The position numbers were made by a program, and so were the translations under genes. Of a DNA stretch of 58,940 nt, positions 18,466 through 27,924 are shown in pieces. The notes under the pieces were generated by a model. The model searched no databases. It worked only from the letters and a program-made list of their open reading frames with translations, and was not told the origin of the DNA. Position 1 is the stretch's first letter; every line of letters begins with the position of its first letter. Source of the stretch: Subsaximicrobium wynnwilliamsii. GTDB taxonomy: Bacteria > Bacteroidota > Bacteroidia > Flavobacteriales > Flavobacteriaceae. The DNA is taken from the NCBI RefSeq assembly GCF_007997225.1, contig NZ_VORM01000027.1, positions 1 through 58,940 on the forward strand, in the 5' to 3' direction.

Positions 18466-19530
18466 CTACGCTTTACGCTCCAGCTCACTCATCACATCCA
18501 CCAAGATCCCAACACTGTTGAGTGGCATGGCATTGTACATGGAGGCTCTATAACCGCCTACGCTTCTGTGACCGTTGATGCCGTTGATATTGGCTTCTTT
18601 TACCATGGTTTCAAACGTATCCTTAAGATTGTCATTTTCCAAGGTAAACGTCGCATTCATGATCGAACGATCTGCTTTTTCAGCAAAACCTTTAAATAGA
18701 GGGTTCAAATCAATTTCAGAATATATGAGTTGTGCTTTTTTCTCATTTTCTTTTTCTATGGCTGCAATTCCGCCTAAATCCTTAAGCCATTGTAAGGTCA
18801 ACATAGTTACATACACCGCAAAAACAGGAGGCGTATTAAACATACTGCCTTTACTGATATGCGTTTGATAATCCATCATGGACGGAATCTGGCGTGTCAC
18901 TTTACCTAAGATTTCTTCCTTCACTACCACCAAAGTCGTTCCCGCAGGTCCCATATTTTTCTGGGCTCCAGCATAAATAAGGTCAAATTTTGAAAAATCA
19001 AGCGAACGCGAAAAAATATCACTGCTCATATCGCAAACCATCGGCATATCCAATTTAGGGAAATCCTTGATTTGTGTTCCAAAAATGGTATTGTTGGAGG
19101 TGCAGTGAAAATAATCACAGTCTTTTGGCACCTTATAGCCTTTAGGAATGTAATTGTAATTGGCTTCTTTGGAGGAAGCCACTTCTGCGACCTCGCCATA
19201 TATTTTTGCTTCCTTGATGGCATTATCACTCCAAGTGCCTGTGTTGAGGTAAGCCGCTTTTTTTTCCATAAGGTTCATGGCTGCCATAAGAAACTGGGTG
19301 CTTGCGCCACCTTGTAGAAATAAGGCTTTGTAACCCTTGCCTTCCAAGCCCAAAAGCTCTAAGGCTAATGCCCTGGCATTCTCCATGACATCCACAAAGG
19401 CCTTGCTTCGGTGTGAGATTTCTAAAATGGATAATCCGTCGTTGTTGAAATTCAAGACTGCCTGTGAAGACTTCTCGAAGACTTCTTGTGGCAAGATGCA
19501 TGGACCAGCACTGAAATTATGTATTTTCAT
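18466..19530 (-). CDS. serC: Phosphoserine aminotransferase
   Basis: 354 residues, the normal length of SerC (about 360). A class V PLP aminotransferase. The N-terminal NFSAGPCILPQEVFEKS is diagnostic. The PLP-binding Lys is in YAGAQKNMGPAG. The C-terminal GHRSVGGYRASMYNAMPL holds the phosphate-binding residues. It converts 3-phosphohydroxypyruvate and glutamate to phosphoserine and 2-oxoglutarate, and also acts in the PLP synthesis pathway in many bacteria. It is followed on the same strand by the serA-like gene, matching the usual flavobacterial serine pair. Confidence 0.95.
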   Translation of the reverse strand: MKIHNFSAGPCILPQEVFEKSSQAVLNFNNDGLSILEISHRSKAFVDVMENARALALELLGLEGKGYKALFLQGGASTQFLMAAMNLMEKKAAYLNTGTWSDNAIKEAKIYGEVAEVASSKEANYNYIPKGYKVPKDCDYFHCTSNNTIFGTQIKDFPKLDMPMVCDMSSDIFSRSLDFSKFDLIYAGAQKNMGPAGTTLVVVKEEILGKVTRQIPSMMDYQTHISKGSMFNTPPVFAVYVTMLTLQWLKDLGGIAAIEKENEKKAQLIYSEIDLNPLFKGFAEKADRSIMNATFTLENDNLKDTFETMVKEANINGINGHRSVGGYRASMYNAMPLNSVGILVDVMSELERKA

Positions 19531-19660
19531 AGGTAAGCTGAATTTGTTTTAGTCTGAAAACCTCTCGAAATCCGGAATGGTCTCTAAGAAATTTTCAATT
19601 TGTAATTATAGCAAAGGTGGTAAATTCTCAAAAAAAAGAGCTCTTGTGCCAAATAATTTA

Positions 19661-20722
19661 TCAACAGATTGTTAACGCAAACGAAATAGTGTCCACATCA
19701 TCGGCATAATCCCCTAAATTTGGGAGTTGGGTTTGCCCAAATTGGATTTCATCATCTCTAAATCCGTGAGCGACCACGCATTGGATTTGGTCTTTTCTGT
19801 CATCAAGCATGGTTTTTAAATCTGCTTCAGAATCATAGTATTCATAAAATACAGTTGCGATGGGCGATGAGAAATTGGCGTCTTCCTTAATCATCAAAAA
19901 CCCATTTTCCAACATTTGAAACTCGCTCATGAGATAGACCGCTTTGTTATAATCGTAATTATTGGCGTATTTGGATTGATTGATGATGGGATGCCAATGG
20001 TACATGCCATTAAAAAACGCATCGAACTCATAATCCTTTGGCACAAAAATCTTGGATACATTTCTGCAGCCCAGACCATAATACCTAAAGACATCTTCAG
20101 ATAGGGCTTTAAGCTCCCCATCAGACTCGTTACCCCTAAGCACTGCAATTGAATTGCGATTCTTCCTAATAATAGAAGGTTTGTCCTTGAAATAATACTC
20201 AAAATAACGTGCGGTATTATCGCTTCCGGTAGCGATGACTGCGTCAAATTGTTCCAAACGGCCTTCTGTAAAACTAATTTTTCCACGGAAAGCAGGTTCA
20301 ACATGCTCTAGATATTTCGCCAAAAACGGAAGCAGATGTTTGTCATTTGACGATTGTTTGACCAACACGTTTTGCCCGGAAATCAATACCGATAAAAAAT
20401 CATGGAAGCCCACCAAAGGAATATTGCCGGCCATCACAATGGCAATGGTTTTTGGGGAGCTGATGTTGAATTGGTACTTTTCGACCCATGTATTCAAATT
20501 GCTTTCAGTCAATTGTTTAGACCAGCCTTCCAAGGCAAAAAAGACGTTTTCCTTGGTGAACCATCCGTTGTGTTCCTGGGCCAATTTAATTTGATGCTGA
20601 AACCCTTCAAAAAATAAATCGTTATGCGGAATTTCGTCCTTGCGACGGATGCCTTCCGAGGTAAACTGACTTAAGAAATTACCCAATTTGGCAAAAGCGT
20701 TAATTCTTTGTTGTAAATCCAT
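19661..20722 (-). CDS. Acyl-CoA reductase, LuxC-like
   Basis: 353 residues of the LuxC/acyl-CoA reductase family within the aldehyde dehydrogenase superfamily. Visible marks are AIVMAGNIPLVGFHDFLSVL (nucleotide-binding start), FDAVIATGSDNTARYFEYYF, and the catalytic Cys in YYGLGCRNVSKIFVP. It would reduce a fatty acyl-CoA or acyl intermediate to the aldehyde with NAD(P)H. Its substrate here is unknown. It is divergent from the ferredoxin gene, an arrangement usual in flavobacteria. Confidence 0.87.
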   Translation of the reverse strand: MDLQQRINAFAKLGNFLSQFTSEGIRRKDEIPHNDLFFEGFQHQIKLAQEHNGWFTKENVFFALEGWSKQLTESNLNTWVEKYQFNISSPKTIAIVMAGNIPLVGFHDFLSVLISGQNVLVKQSSNDKHLLPFLAKYLEHVEPAFRGKISFTEGRLEQFDAVIATGSDNTARYFEYYFKDKPSIIRKNRNSIAVLRGNESDGELKALSEDVFRYYGLGCRNVSKIFVPKDYEFDAFFNGMYHWHPIINQSKYANNYDYNKAVYLMSEFQMLENGFLMIKEDANFSSPIATVFYEYYDSEADLKTMLDDRKDQIQCVVAHGFRDDEIQFGQTQLPNLGDYADDVDTISFALTIC

Positions 20723-20728
20723 ACAGAG

Positions 20729-20760
20729 TTTGGTTATACGAGGTTTAGGCGTTATTTTTG
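20729..20760 (+). promoter_or_regulatory. Bacteroidetes-type promoter of the ferredoxin gene
   Basis: TTTG at 20729-20732, a 20-base spacer and TATTTTTG at 20753-20760 match the primary sigma consensus TTG...TAnnTTTG of Bacteroidota. It leaves a leader of about 60 bases before the ATG at 20829. Confidence 0.72.
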
Positions 20761-20828
20761 CATTTTAGTAAAGTCCTGCTTGCTGGCAGGGAAAATGCAA
20801 ATTTAGCAAACAAAAACGAAAGCATACT

Positions 20829-21182
20829 ATGGCGATTATAATTACCGATGAATGTATCAACTGTGGCGCTTGTGAACCAGAGTGTCCAAATACAGCGATT
20901 TATGAAGGAGCAGATGATTGGCGTTATAAGGATGGCACAAGTTTAGAGGGCAAGGTCGTGTTGCCAAACGGAAATAATGTGGATGCCGACGAGGCGCAAG
21001 AGCCAGTGAGCGATGAGATTTACTACATTGTGCCCGATAAATGTACCGAGTGCAAAGGCTTTCACGATGAACCACAATGTGCCGCGGTTTGCCCTGTGGA
21101 TTGCTGCGTGCCAGACGATGAACATGTGGAAACCGAAGAAGAGTTGTTGGGAAAACAACGATTTATGCATCCGCCTGAATAA
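20829..21182 (+). CDS. 4Fe-4S dicluster ferredoxin
   Basis: 117 residues with two cluster-binding motifs: [12 protein letters not shown] near residues 10-21, and [22 protein letters not shown] near 72-93. In the second motif the loop between the second and third Cys is lengthened, as in the YfhL/Alvin type of ferredoxin. An electron carrier in the cytoplasm. Partner unknown; the divergent acyl-CoA reductase is a conserved neighbour. A terminator follows. Confidence 0.93.
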   Translation: MAIIITDECINCGACEPECPNTAIYEGADDWRYKDGTSLEGKVVLPNGNNVDADEAQEPVSDEIYYIVPDKCTECKGFHDEPQCAAVCPVDCCVPDDEHVETEEELLGKQRFMHPPE

Positions 21183-21219
21183 GATTATTCCAGTATAACC
21201 TGATATATCATTAAATTAA

Positions 21220-21247
21220 AAGTCCTAAGCTCTAGCTTGGGATTTTT
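21220..21247 (+). terminator. Terminator after ferredoxin gene
   Basis: Stem AAGTCCTAAGC / GCTTGGGATTT with a 4-base loop (TCTA), followed by T-rich sequence on the plus strand. Confidence 0.75.
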
Positions 21248-21534
21248 CGTTTATAGCCAAGAAATGTATTGCGCACTAGAATAATTTATAGGAATCTTAA
21301 AGCTGTTTTTTGACCTATTTATAGCAATACCTTTTTTTTCATTGTAAATTTGTTTCAACAACACTAAAAAAAACACCTATTACAGAAGGTCTTCAATAGA
21401 ACCGATTATCATAAATTGCAAAAACATTAGCGAACAAAATCCTTTAAAAGCTTGAATTTTAAAGATTAAATCCTAATGTTTTACAACCGACAACCGACAA
21501 CCGACAACAGACAAAAAACCACAAACCCTAAACT
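21248..21534. other. Intergenic region with short heptamer repeat
   Basis: No gene seen. It is AT-rich, with a run of ACAACCG/ACAACAG heptamers at about 21484-21513 directly before the YihY gene start. No clear promoter was identified. Confidence 0.6.
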
Positions 21535-22506
21535 TTGGCCGAGGATAAATCCGAAAATATTGAAGATAGCATTGAGAGCAGGCTCGAAAGAACACCTGTG
21601 ATCAAGCAATTTATCAAATTACTCAAGTTTATTAAGTTGCCTGCACTCGAAGGTTTGACGCTTTATGATTTTTTAAGGATCTATATTAAAGGTATCATCA
21701 AAGGGACCATTACCTCTAGGGCCAGTGCCATTGCTTTTAGTTTCTTTACCGCCATTTTTCCGTTTCTATTATTTGTGATCATACTTATTCCTTACATTCC
21801 AGTAAAGGGCTTTGAAACCGAATTTAGAGCCTTTCTCAACTCCGTCTTGCCACCTCAGACTTCAGAATTCTTTTTTGAGAACATCTTTCAGAATATTAAA
21901 GGTGATACCGCAGGCTTGATCTCAACGGTATTCGTGCTGTCTTTATTTCTTATGGCCAATGGGATTAGTGCGCTGTTTTCGGGCTTTGAAAGTTCTTACC
22001 ACCAACAACTCACTAGAAGTATCGTCAAACAATACCTTTATTCTATCGGCGTCGCCTTGATCTTGACTATTTTGTTGATCGTAAGTATTGCAGTGCTCGG
22101 CTATTTTCAATTGTATGTTGTAAAAGAGATTATGCAAGTCTTTGAGCGCCAAGGTTATGAAATGGAAAAATGGGCTGTTTTTTGGAGCAATGTAGTCAAA
22201 TTCGTATTTTTTATTGTCATGATTTATTTGGCGACTGCGACCTTGTATTACTTTGGCACCAAAGAAGGGAAGCATTCCCGATTTTTTTCAGCAGGTGCTT
22301 TGTTGACCACCATTTTAATTATTTTATTCTCTTATTTATTTGGGATCTACATCACTTACTTTTCAACCTATAACCAACTTTATGGTTCCATTGGGGCCTT
22401 ATTGATCATACTGTTCTACCTGTGGCTCAACTCCAATTTACTCTTGTTGGGCTTTGAACTCAATGCAACCATTAGACGTCTAAAACGAAAAAATGACAAT
22501 GAATAA
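21535..22506 (+). CDS. YihY/BrkB-family inner-membrane protein
   Basis: 323 residues with about six membrane helices and the family motifs SRASAIAFSFFTAIFPFLLF near residue 62 and GSIGALLIILFYLWLNSNLLLLG near the end. YihY (once wrongly called RNase BN) is a widespread inner-membrane family without an agreed function. The start is the TTG at 21535. No ATG lies further upstream in frame, and the N-terminal segment (PVIKQFIKLLKFIKLPALEGL) belongs to the family, so a later ATG would cut it. The end overlaps the next gene by 14 bases. Confidence 0.88.
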   Translation: MAEDKSENIEDSIESRLERTPVIKQFIKLLKFIKLPALEGLTLYDFLRIYIKGIIKGTITSRASAIAFSFFTAIFPFLLFVIILIPYIPVKGFETEFRAFLNSVLPPQTSEFFFENIFQNIKGDTAGLISTVFVLSLFLMANGISALFSGFESSYHQQLTRSIVKQYLYSIGVALILTILLIVSIAVLGYFQLYVVKEIMQVFERQGYEMEKWAVFWSNVVKFVFFIVMIYLATATLYYFGTKEGKHSRFFSAGALLTTILIILFSYLFGIYITYFSTYNQLYGSIGALLIILFYLWLNSNLLLLGFELNATIRRLKRKNDNE

Positions 22507-22924
22507 ACCAATTCTCAGCATCCTAGCGATGTGTATCTGTAGTCTCACTTTTGCCCAAGAGATCTTCGGAAACTGGAAAACCATCGACGATGAGACCGGA
22601 AAAGAACGATCCATAGTAAACATCTATAAGGAAAACGGAAAGGTCTACGGAAAGATCGTTGAAATCTTTGATGCTTCTAAACGCGATTTGAATTGCGTCA
22701 AGTGCGAAGGCGAAGATTATAACAAACCTGTTTTGGGTCTAATCATTATAAAAGACATGGAAAAAGATGAAGACGCCTACAGGGAAGGTACCATCACAAA
22801 TCCCGATGATGGCAAGGTTTACGATTGCCGACTCAAATTGACCGATGACCCCAATGAACTTCAAGTGAGGGGTTACGTAGCCTTCTTTTACAAAACCCAA
22901 TATTGGGTAAGAGCAGATAAATAA
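22493..22924 (+). CDS. Exported DUF2147 protein
   Basis: 143 residues (141 if the ATG two codons later is used). Signal peptide PILSILAMCICSLTFAQ, then the DUF2147 domain: IFGNWKTIDDETGKERSIV at the start, a central CVKCEGEDYNKPVLGL with two Cys, and the C-terminal ELQVRGYVAFFYKTQYWVRA. It is a periplasmic beta-rich protein of unknown role. It overlaps the YihY gene by 14 bases, so it is cotranscribed with it. Confidence 0.9.
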   Translation: MTMNKPILSILAMCICSLTFAQEIFGNWKTIDDETGKERSIVNIYKENGKVYGKIVEIFDASKRDLNCVKCEGEDYNKPVLGLIIIKDMEKDEDAYREGTITNPDDGKVYDCRLKLTDDPNELQVRGYVAFFYKTQYWVRADK

Positions 22925-23261
22925 TCCGCAACGTTGTAAAAATCCTTGATTGTTAGTTTTTTATTTTTCAATTTTTGGGCGCCTGCTGTAGGTTGGTTAC
23001 CTAAAGGTCGGGCCTGCTTGTCGGCAGGCAGGCTTTGACTACTCGCTTCCCAATAGCTTAGCAGCTATCGGGAGAGCTCAAACAGACCGTTCAATCCCTA
23101 ACGCAAATGGGCACTTTAGTTCATTCAAAACCTCACATCACTTTAAAGCTTATCCTTAAGTCACAATCAAGTCTATGTGCTATGATCTAATAGCGCAGCG
23201 AGTCTAGCTTCTAATCTTTACAATTCTAATTTAAAAACCGAATTATTTTAAAGAATCCTTT
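22925..23261. repeat. Intergenic region with hairpin repeats
   Basis: No gene. Contains two strong palindromes: GCCTGCTTGTCGGCAGGCAGGC near 23011-23032 (loop-containing) and CAATAGCTTAGCAGCTATCGGGA near 23052-23075. Related GC-rich palindromes recur elsewhere in the window (for example near 20775). They resemble dispersed REP-type elements, not gene terminators, although one may end the DUF2147 transcript. Confidence 0.6.
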
Positions 23262-23269
23262 TACCTTTG
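23262..23269 (+). promoter_or_regulatory. TAnnTTTG box just before priA
   Basis: TACCTTTG matches the Bacteroidetes -7 consensus. It ends only four bases before the priA ATG at 23274, so a transcript started from it would have almost no leader. No good TTG -33 element is seen. Confidence 0.4.
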
Positions 23270-23273
23270 GGTC

Positions 23274-25727
23274 ATGGCTCATTTTATCAATGTCATTCTA
23301 CCCATTCCTTTGGAAAAAAGCTTCACTTACGCCATTACTGCTGCGGAAGCTGATTTTTTGAAACCAGGGATGCGCGTTTCAGTACCTTTCGGAAAAACCA
23401 AGATCTATACGGGATTGGTCGATACCATCCATACCCAGGCTCCCTTAATTTATGAGGCCAAGCAAATCCATCAAATTCTTGATGAGCAAGCGCTGGTGAC
23501 CACAACACAATTGAAACATTGGCAATGGATTGCCAACTACTACATGTGCAGTGTGGGTGAAGTCATGCGTGCCGCCTTGCCCAATGCCTTCATTCTCGAG
23601 AGTGAAACCATTATTACCAAAAAGGAGGATAGCGTCATCGATGATATGGCTCTGGATGATGACGAGTTCGTGGTTTTTGAAGCCCTACAACATCAATCCT
23701 CGCTTAAGCTCCAGGATTTGATGTCTATTTTGGATAAAAAAAACGTGCTGCCCATCATCAAGCGACTTTTAGATAAAAAGGTCATCAACGTCCAAGAGGA
23801 AATCTATGAGAAATACAAGCCTAAATTGGTGCGCTATGTAAAAATGGCGTCTGCATTCACTTCGGAAAAAAAGCTTCAGGAGTTGTTGGAAGAACTCAGT
23901 AGAGCGCCCAAGCAACGGGAGGTCATCATGACTTTATTCTCAATTTCAGCACAAACGAAAAAACCTATAAAGGTGTCCGATTTATCTTCGGAAAGTGATG
24001 CCTCCTCATCCATCATCAAAACGCTCATTGATAAAGGTGTATTGGAAGAATATCACATTCAAATGGACCGCGTGCAATATGATGGCGATGATAATGAGGC
24101 TTCTAAATCCTTGAACGAGCATCAGGAAACAGCGCTGAAGCAAATTTCAGAAACCTTCGAAACCCAAGACATTACCTTGTTGCATGGTGTGACCTCTTCC
24201 GGCAAAACCGAAATTTACGTCAAGCTTATTGAAGACCAGCTAGCCAAAGGCAAACAAGTGTTGTACCTATTGCCAGAAATTGCCTTGACCACGCAATTGG
24301 TAGACCGCTTGCAAATCTATTTTGGAGCCCAGGTGGCGGTTTTTCACAGTAAATATTCCTCAAACGAACGGGTGGAAATTTGGAACAACGTGTTGCAAAA
24401 TGAAGCCAACGCCCAAATCATTCTTGGGGCACGTTCTAGTGTGTTTTTGCCATTTCGCAATTTGGGTTTGGTCATTGTGGATGAGGAACATGAAACCTCA
24501 TTCAAGCAATTTGACCCAGCACCACGATATCATGCCCGTGATACCGCTATCGTACTGGCGCGTCTTTTTAAGGCGAAAACACTTTTGGGCTCGGCCACAC
24601 CAAGCCTTGAAAGTTATTACAATGCCCAACAAGGCAAATACGGTTTGGTGGAATTGAACCAGCGCTATAACAATGTGCTCATGCCAGACATTGAGTTGAT
24701 AGATATCAAAGACAAGCACAAACGCAAGCGCATGAAAGGGCATTTCAGCGACCGTTTGGTGGAAGAGATAGAAGAAACTTTGGCGGCCGGGCATCAAATC
24801 ATTCTGTTTCAAAATAGACGTGGGTTTTCGCCCATTGTGGAGTGTAACGCCTGTGGGCACTCGCCACAATGCCCCAATTGTGATGTGAGTTTGACCTTTC
24901 ATCAGTATAAAAATCAGCTCCGCTGTCATTATTGTGGCTATAATACCATCATGCACAAAACCTGTGAGGCTTGTGGCGGTGTGGAATTGGATGCCAAAGG
25001 TTTTGGAACCGAACAGATAGAGCAGGAAGCGAAAGTCTTGTTTCCAGAGCACACTGTTGGGCGTATGGATTTGGACACCACCCGTGGTAAATACGGATAT
25101 GAAAAAATCATTACTGCCTTAGAGCAGCAGGAAATCGATATTTTAGTGGGCACACAAATGCTTACCAAAGGTCTCGATTTTAGAAACGTGAAGCTGGTTG
25201 GTATCATGAATGCGGACAACATGCTCAACTTCCCCGACTTTAGGGCACATGAGCGCAGCTATCAATTGATGACGCAAGTGTCGGGTAGGGCAGGGCGCAC
25301 CAAAGAACGAGGGAAGGTGCTCATACAAACCTACAATCCGTACCACCGCATCTTGCAGCAAGTCTCTACCAATAATTATAAGCAAATGTTTGACGAGCAG
25401 TTGGAAGATCGATTTGCATTCAAATATCCTCCAATTTACAGGATGATCAAGATAACACTTAAGCACAAGGATTATCAAAAGGTTGATGTTGGTGCCAATT
25501 GGTATGCGAAATCACTGCGTACGGTTTTTGGTGATCATGTTTTAGGGCCTGAGTTTCCTCCAGTGGCCAGGATTCGCAACCAATACTTAAAGAATATTCT
25601 CGTTAAGATTCCGCAGAAACAATCCTTGGGAAAAACCAAGGAAGCCATAGGCAAGATCAACACCAGCTTTTTAGCGGTCAAGGACTTTAGGCCCATCCGT
25701 GTCATACTCAATGTGGATAACTATTAG
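23274..25727 (+). CDS. priA: Primosomal replication helicase PriA
   Basis: 817 residues, normal for bacteroidete PriA. N-terminal 3'-end-binding domain (INVILPIPLEKSFTYAI). Helicase motifs: Walker A GVTSSGKTE near residue 306, Walker B VIVDEEHE near 401, GSATPS near 441. Two zinc sites lie in the insertion at about 522-570 (CNACGHSPQCPNCDVS and CHYCGYNTIMHKTCEACGG, eight Cys). The C-terminal helicase lobe has VGTQMLTKGLDF and QVSGRAGRTKERG. It reloads the replicative helicase at stalled forks and recombination intermediates. Confidence 0.96.
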   Translation: MAHFINVILPIPLEKSFTYAITAAEADFLKPGMRVSVPFGKTKIYTGLVDTIHTQAPLIYEAKQIHQILDEQALVTTTQLKHWQWIANYYMCSVGEVMRAALPNAFILESETIITKKEDSVIDDMALDDDEFVVFEALQHQSSLKLQDLMSILDKKNVLPIIKRLLDKKVINVQEEIYEKYKPKLVRYVKMASAFTSEKKLQELLEELSRAPKQREVIMTLFSISAQTKKPIKVSDLSSESDASSSIIKTLIDKGVLEEYHIQMDRVQYDGDDNEASKSLNEHQETALKQISETFETQDITLLHGVTSSGKTEIYVKLIEDQLAKGKQVLYLLPEIALTTQLVDRLQIYFGAQVAVFHSKYSSNERVEIWNNVLQNEANAQIILGARSSVFLPFRNLGLVIVDEEHETSFKQFDPAPRYHARDTAIVLARLFKAKTLLGSATPSLESYYNAQQGKYGLVELNQRYNNVLMPDIELIDIKDKHKRKRMKGHFSDRLVEEIEETLAAGHQIILFQNRRGFSPIVECNACGHSPQCPNCDVSLTFHQYKNQLRCHYCGYNTIMHKTCEACGGVELDAKGFGTEQIEQEAKVLFPEHTVGRMDLDTTRGKYGYEKIITALEQQEIDILVGTQMLTKGLDFRNVKLVGIMNADNMLNFPDFRAHERSYQLMTQVSGRAGRTKERGKVLIQTYNPYHRILQQVSTNNYKQMFDEQLEDRFAFKYPPIYRMIKITLKHKDYQKVDVGANWYAKSLRTVFGDHVLGPEFPPVARIRNQYLKNILVKIPQKQSLGKTKEAIGKINTSFLAVKDFRPIRVILNVDNY

Positions 25728-25756
25728 TGGGATAGAAATTTGGCATAAATTTCGTA

Positions 25757-26275
25757 ATCGAACCAATCCCGCTCCTTAGCGGGATCTCAGCCTGTATATC
25801 AAAGCCGCAGGCGCATTTAATAGTGTTGGCTGAACTAATCCCGCTTCTTATCGGGATCTCATACGTGACACTAACGAGACAGAGCGAATTATTTCCACTA
25901 ACATATCATCGCAACCAGACCTCTTATGTTTTCAAAACATGACAGGTCTCTTTAACTAACCTGCAAGGTTTTCTTTAACCTTGTCATACGTGACACTAGC
26001 GAGACAGAGCGAATTATTTCTACCAACATATCATCGCAACCAGACCCTCTTATGTTTTCAAAACATGACAGGTCTCTTTAACTAACCTGCAAGGTTTTTT
26101 TTCAACCTTGTAGGTTTTTACATATATGAAAGGTCTCGCTATCTAAACCTGCAAGGTTTTTTTCAACCTTGTAGGTTTTTTACATATATGAAAGGTCTCG
26201 CCATCTAACCTGCAAGGTTTTTTTCAACCTTGTAGGTTTTCACATATAACCTGAAAGATTTTTTCACATCATTGA
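25757..26275. repeat. Hairpin-rich repeat block between priA and the LytTR gene
   Basis: No gene. Three layers are visible. First, two AATCCCGCT...AGCGGGATCTCA hairpins near 25770 and 25838. Second, a 124-base unit starting ATACGTGACACTA is duplicated in tandem (25861-25983 and 25985-26110). Third, about three copies of a 60-base unit (26090-26270) are built round AACCTGCAAGGTT...AACCTTGTAGGTT, a strong inverted repeat separated by AGGTCTCGCTATCTAA-like sequence. Confidence 0.85.
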
Positions 26276-26280
26276 AACAA

Positions 26281-26318
26281 AAAAAAATCCCACTAAATCG
26301 AAAAGATCCAGTGGGATT
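26281..26318 (-). terminator. Terminator of the LytTR regulator gene
   Basis: Stem AATCCCACT / AGTGGGATT with an A-run at its left edge that becomes a T-run on the minus strand, downstream of the leftward gene at 26370. Confidence 0.85.
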
Positions 26319-26369
26319 CACATATAGATTTAGTTAGGGGCATAACCAAAAAAATAATGTCGTAATATT

Positions 26370-27065
26370 TTAGATGTTGTTTAGAGCATCAACTAGTTGG
26401 GTTTTTTTGTTTCGGCTCAAAGGTATTTCATAAGCGCCAACCTCAACGTTTTTACTGTTAAATCGGTCTACCTTATCAAGATTGACAATGTAAGATTTAT
26501 GGATTCTTAAGAACTTGCCTTCTGGCAATTCATGCTCAAATGCTTTCATGGTAGAGAGTACCACCAGGCTGTTTTCTTCAGTAACCAGTTTTACATAGTC
26601 TCCAAGAGCTTCGATCCATTTAATGTCTTTGATGTACACTTTTCGTTTTTTAAGATTACTTTTGACAAAGATGTGCTCGCCATCGGTCTCGTTGAAATCT
26701 AGCTTTAATTTATGTTGCTCGAGTGCTTTTTCAACCGCTTGGTTGAAGCGCTCCCTTGTGATTGGCTTTTGAAGATAATCGGTGGCATCATAGTTAAAAG
26801 CTTTAAATGCATACTCCGTTTTTCCGGTAACGAAAATAATTTGGGGTTTGTTGTTGAGTACGTCTAGCAGTTCGAAACCGTTGAGTACGGGCATTTCAAT
26901 ATCCAGGAAGATCAAATCGACCTTGTGGGTATTGAGTCCGTTTTTGGTTTCTAATGCGCTGCTGTATTCTGCTATCAGGTTAAGTGAGGAATGGTTCTCA
27001 ATTAACTTTACAATGGATAAGCGTTGAATCGCTGAATCATCAACTACTACACAGTTTAAAGTCAT
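26370..27065 (-). CDS. LytTR-family response regulator
   Basis: 231 residues. Receiver domain at about 3-115 with acidic residues in VVDDSAIQ, the phosphorylated Asp in LIFLDIEMPVLNG, Thr/Lys in FVTGKTEYA and DYLQKPI. LytTR DNA-binding domain at about 135-230 (IFVKSNLKKRKVYIKDIKWI; LRIHKSYIVNLDKVDRF). It regulates transcription after phosphorylation by a LytS/YehU-type kinase. None is adjacent. It has its own terminator and is divergent from rpsF. Confidence 0.94.
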   Translation of the reverse strand: MTLNCVVVDDSAIQRLSIVKLIENHSSLNLIAEYSSALETKNGLNTHKVDLIFLDIEMPVLNGFELLDVLNNKPQIIFVTGKTEYAFKAFNYDATDYLQKPITRERFNQAVEKALEQHKLKLDFNETDGEHIFVKSNLKKRKVYIKDIKWIEALGDYVKLVTEENSLVVLSTMKAFEHELPEGKFLRIHKSYIVNLDKVDRFNSKNVEVGAYEIPLSRNKKTQLVDALNNI

Positions 27066-27202
27066 AACATTATTTATTTTAGGTTAAGATATCGACAATA
27101 GTACGAAAAATTCGGATAAAAACCAAAAAACATCGGTAAACCGTGAATTTTAACAAAATATTATTAGGAAACAAATCTTTAGGTTTTATGGTTAAAAAAA
27201 GA

Positions 27203-27233
27203 TTGCTTAAGTAAGAATAATTAGTTATTTTTG
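27203..27233 (+). promoter_or_regulatory. Promoter of the rpsF-rpsR-rplI operon
   Basis: TTG at 27203-27205, a 20-base spacer and TATTTTTG at 27226-27233 match the Bacteroidetes consensus. The leader to the rpsF ATG is about 35 bases. Confidence 0.72.
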
Positions 27234-27273
27234 CACCCATTTTTAATTGTAAAAATTGTAAAACACATTCTAT

Positions 27274-27612
27274 ATGAATCATTATGAAACTGTTTTCATC
27301 TTAAATCCCGTTTTATCTGATGACCAGGTAAAGGAAACAGTACAGAAATACGAAGATTTTCTTGTTTCTAGAGGAGCGAAGATGGTAGCCAAAGAAGATT
27401 GGGGCTTAAAAAAATTAGCTTACCCAATTCAAAACAAAAAAAGTGGTTTTTATCACTTATTTGAGTACACCGTTGATGGCGAGCACATCAACCCGTTGGA
27501 AGTCGAGTTTAGACGCGACGAGCGTTTTATGCGTTATTTAACGGTTACATTAGACAAGCATGCGATTGCTTGGGCAGAGAAAAGAAGAAAAAGAGATCAA
27601 CAAAAAGCGTAA
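27274..27612 (+). CDS. rpsF: 30S ribosomal protein S6
   Basis: 112 residues, full length for bS6. Family marks: [20 protein letters not shown] at the start, [20 protein letters not shown] in the middle, [19 protein letters not shown] near the end. It binds 16S rRNA with S18 in the platform of the small subunit. First gene of an rpsF-rpsR-rplI operon, with two bases between its stop and rpsR. In many bacteria the S6:S18 pair represses this operon through the leader RNA. I did not find that RNA motif here. Confidence 0.97.
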   Translation: MNHYETVFILNPVLSDDQVKETVQKYEDFLVSRGAKMVAKEDWGLKKLAYPIQNKKSGFYHLFEYTVDGEHINPLEVEFRRDERFMRYLTVTLDKHAIAWAEKRRKRDQQKA

Positions 27613-27614
27613 TT

Positions 27615-27911
27615 ATGTCTTCAATTGAACAACAAGCAAAAGGAAAGAAAGACGGTGAAATTAGATATTTAACACCGTTGAATATAGATACGAGCAAAGC
27701 GAAGAAATACTGTCGCTTTAAAAAATCTGGTATCAAATATGTCGATTATAAAGATGGCAACTGGTTATTGGGTTTTGTGAACGAGCAAGGTAAAATCTTA
27801 CCAAGACGTTTAACAGGAACTTCTTTAAAATACCAAAGAAAGGTCTCTGTGGCAGTAAAAAGAGCACGTCATCTGGCTTTATTGCCTTATGTGGCAGATT
27901 TATTAAAATAA
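27615..27911 (+). CDS. rpsR: 30S ribosomal protein S18
   Basis: 98 residues from the ATG at 27615. The upstream open frame overlaps rpsF and is not used. Core bS18 motif [17 protein letters not shown] and C-terminal [20 protein letters not shown] followed by the [11 protein letters not shown] tail. The N-terminal extension ([19 protein letters not shown]) is usual in Bacteroidota. Binds 16S rRNA next to S6. Confidence 0.97.
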   Translation: MSSIEQQAKGKKDGEIRYLTPLNIDTSKAKKYCRFKKSGIKYVDYKDGNWLLGFVNEQGKILPRRLTGTSLKYQRKVSVAVKRARHLALLPYVADLLK

Positions 27912-27924
27912 ACAACCTATAACT

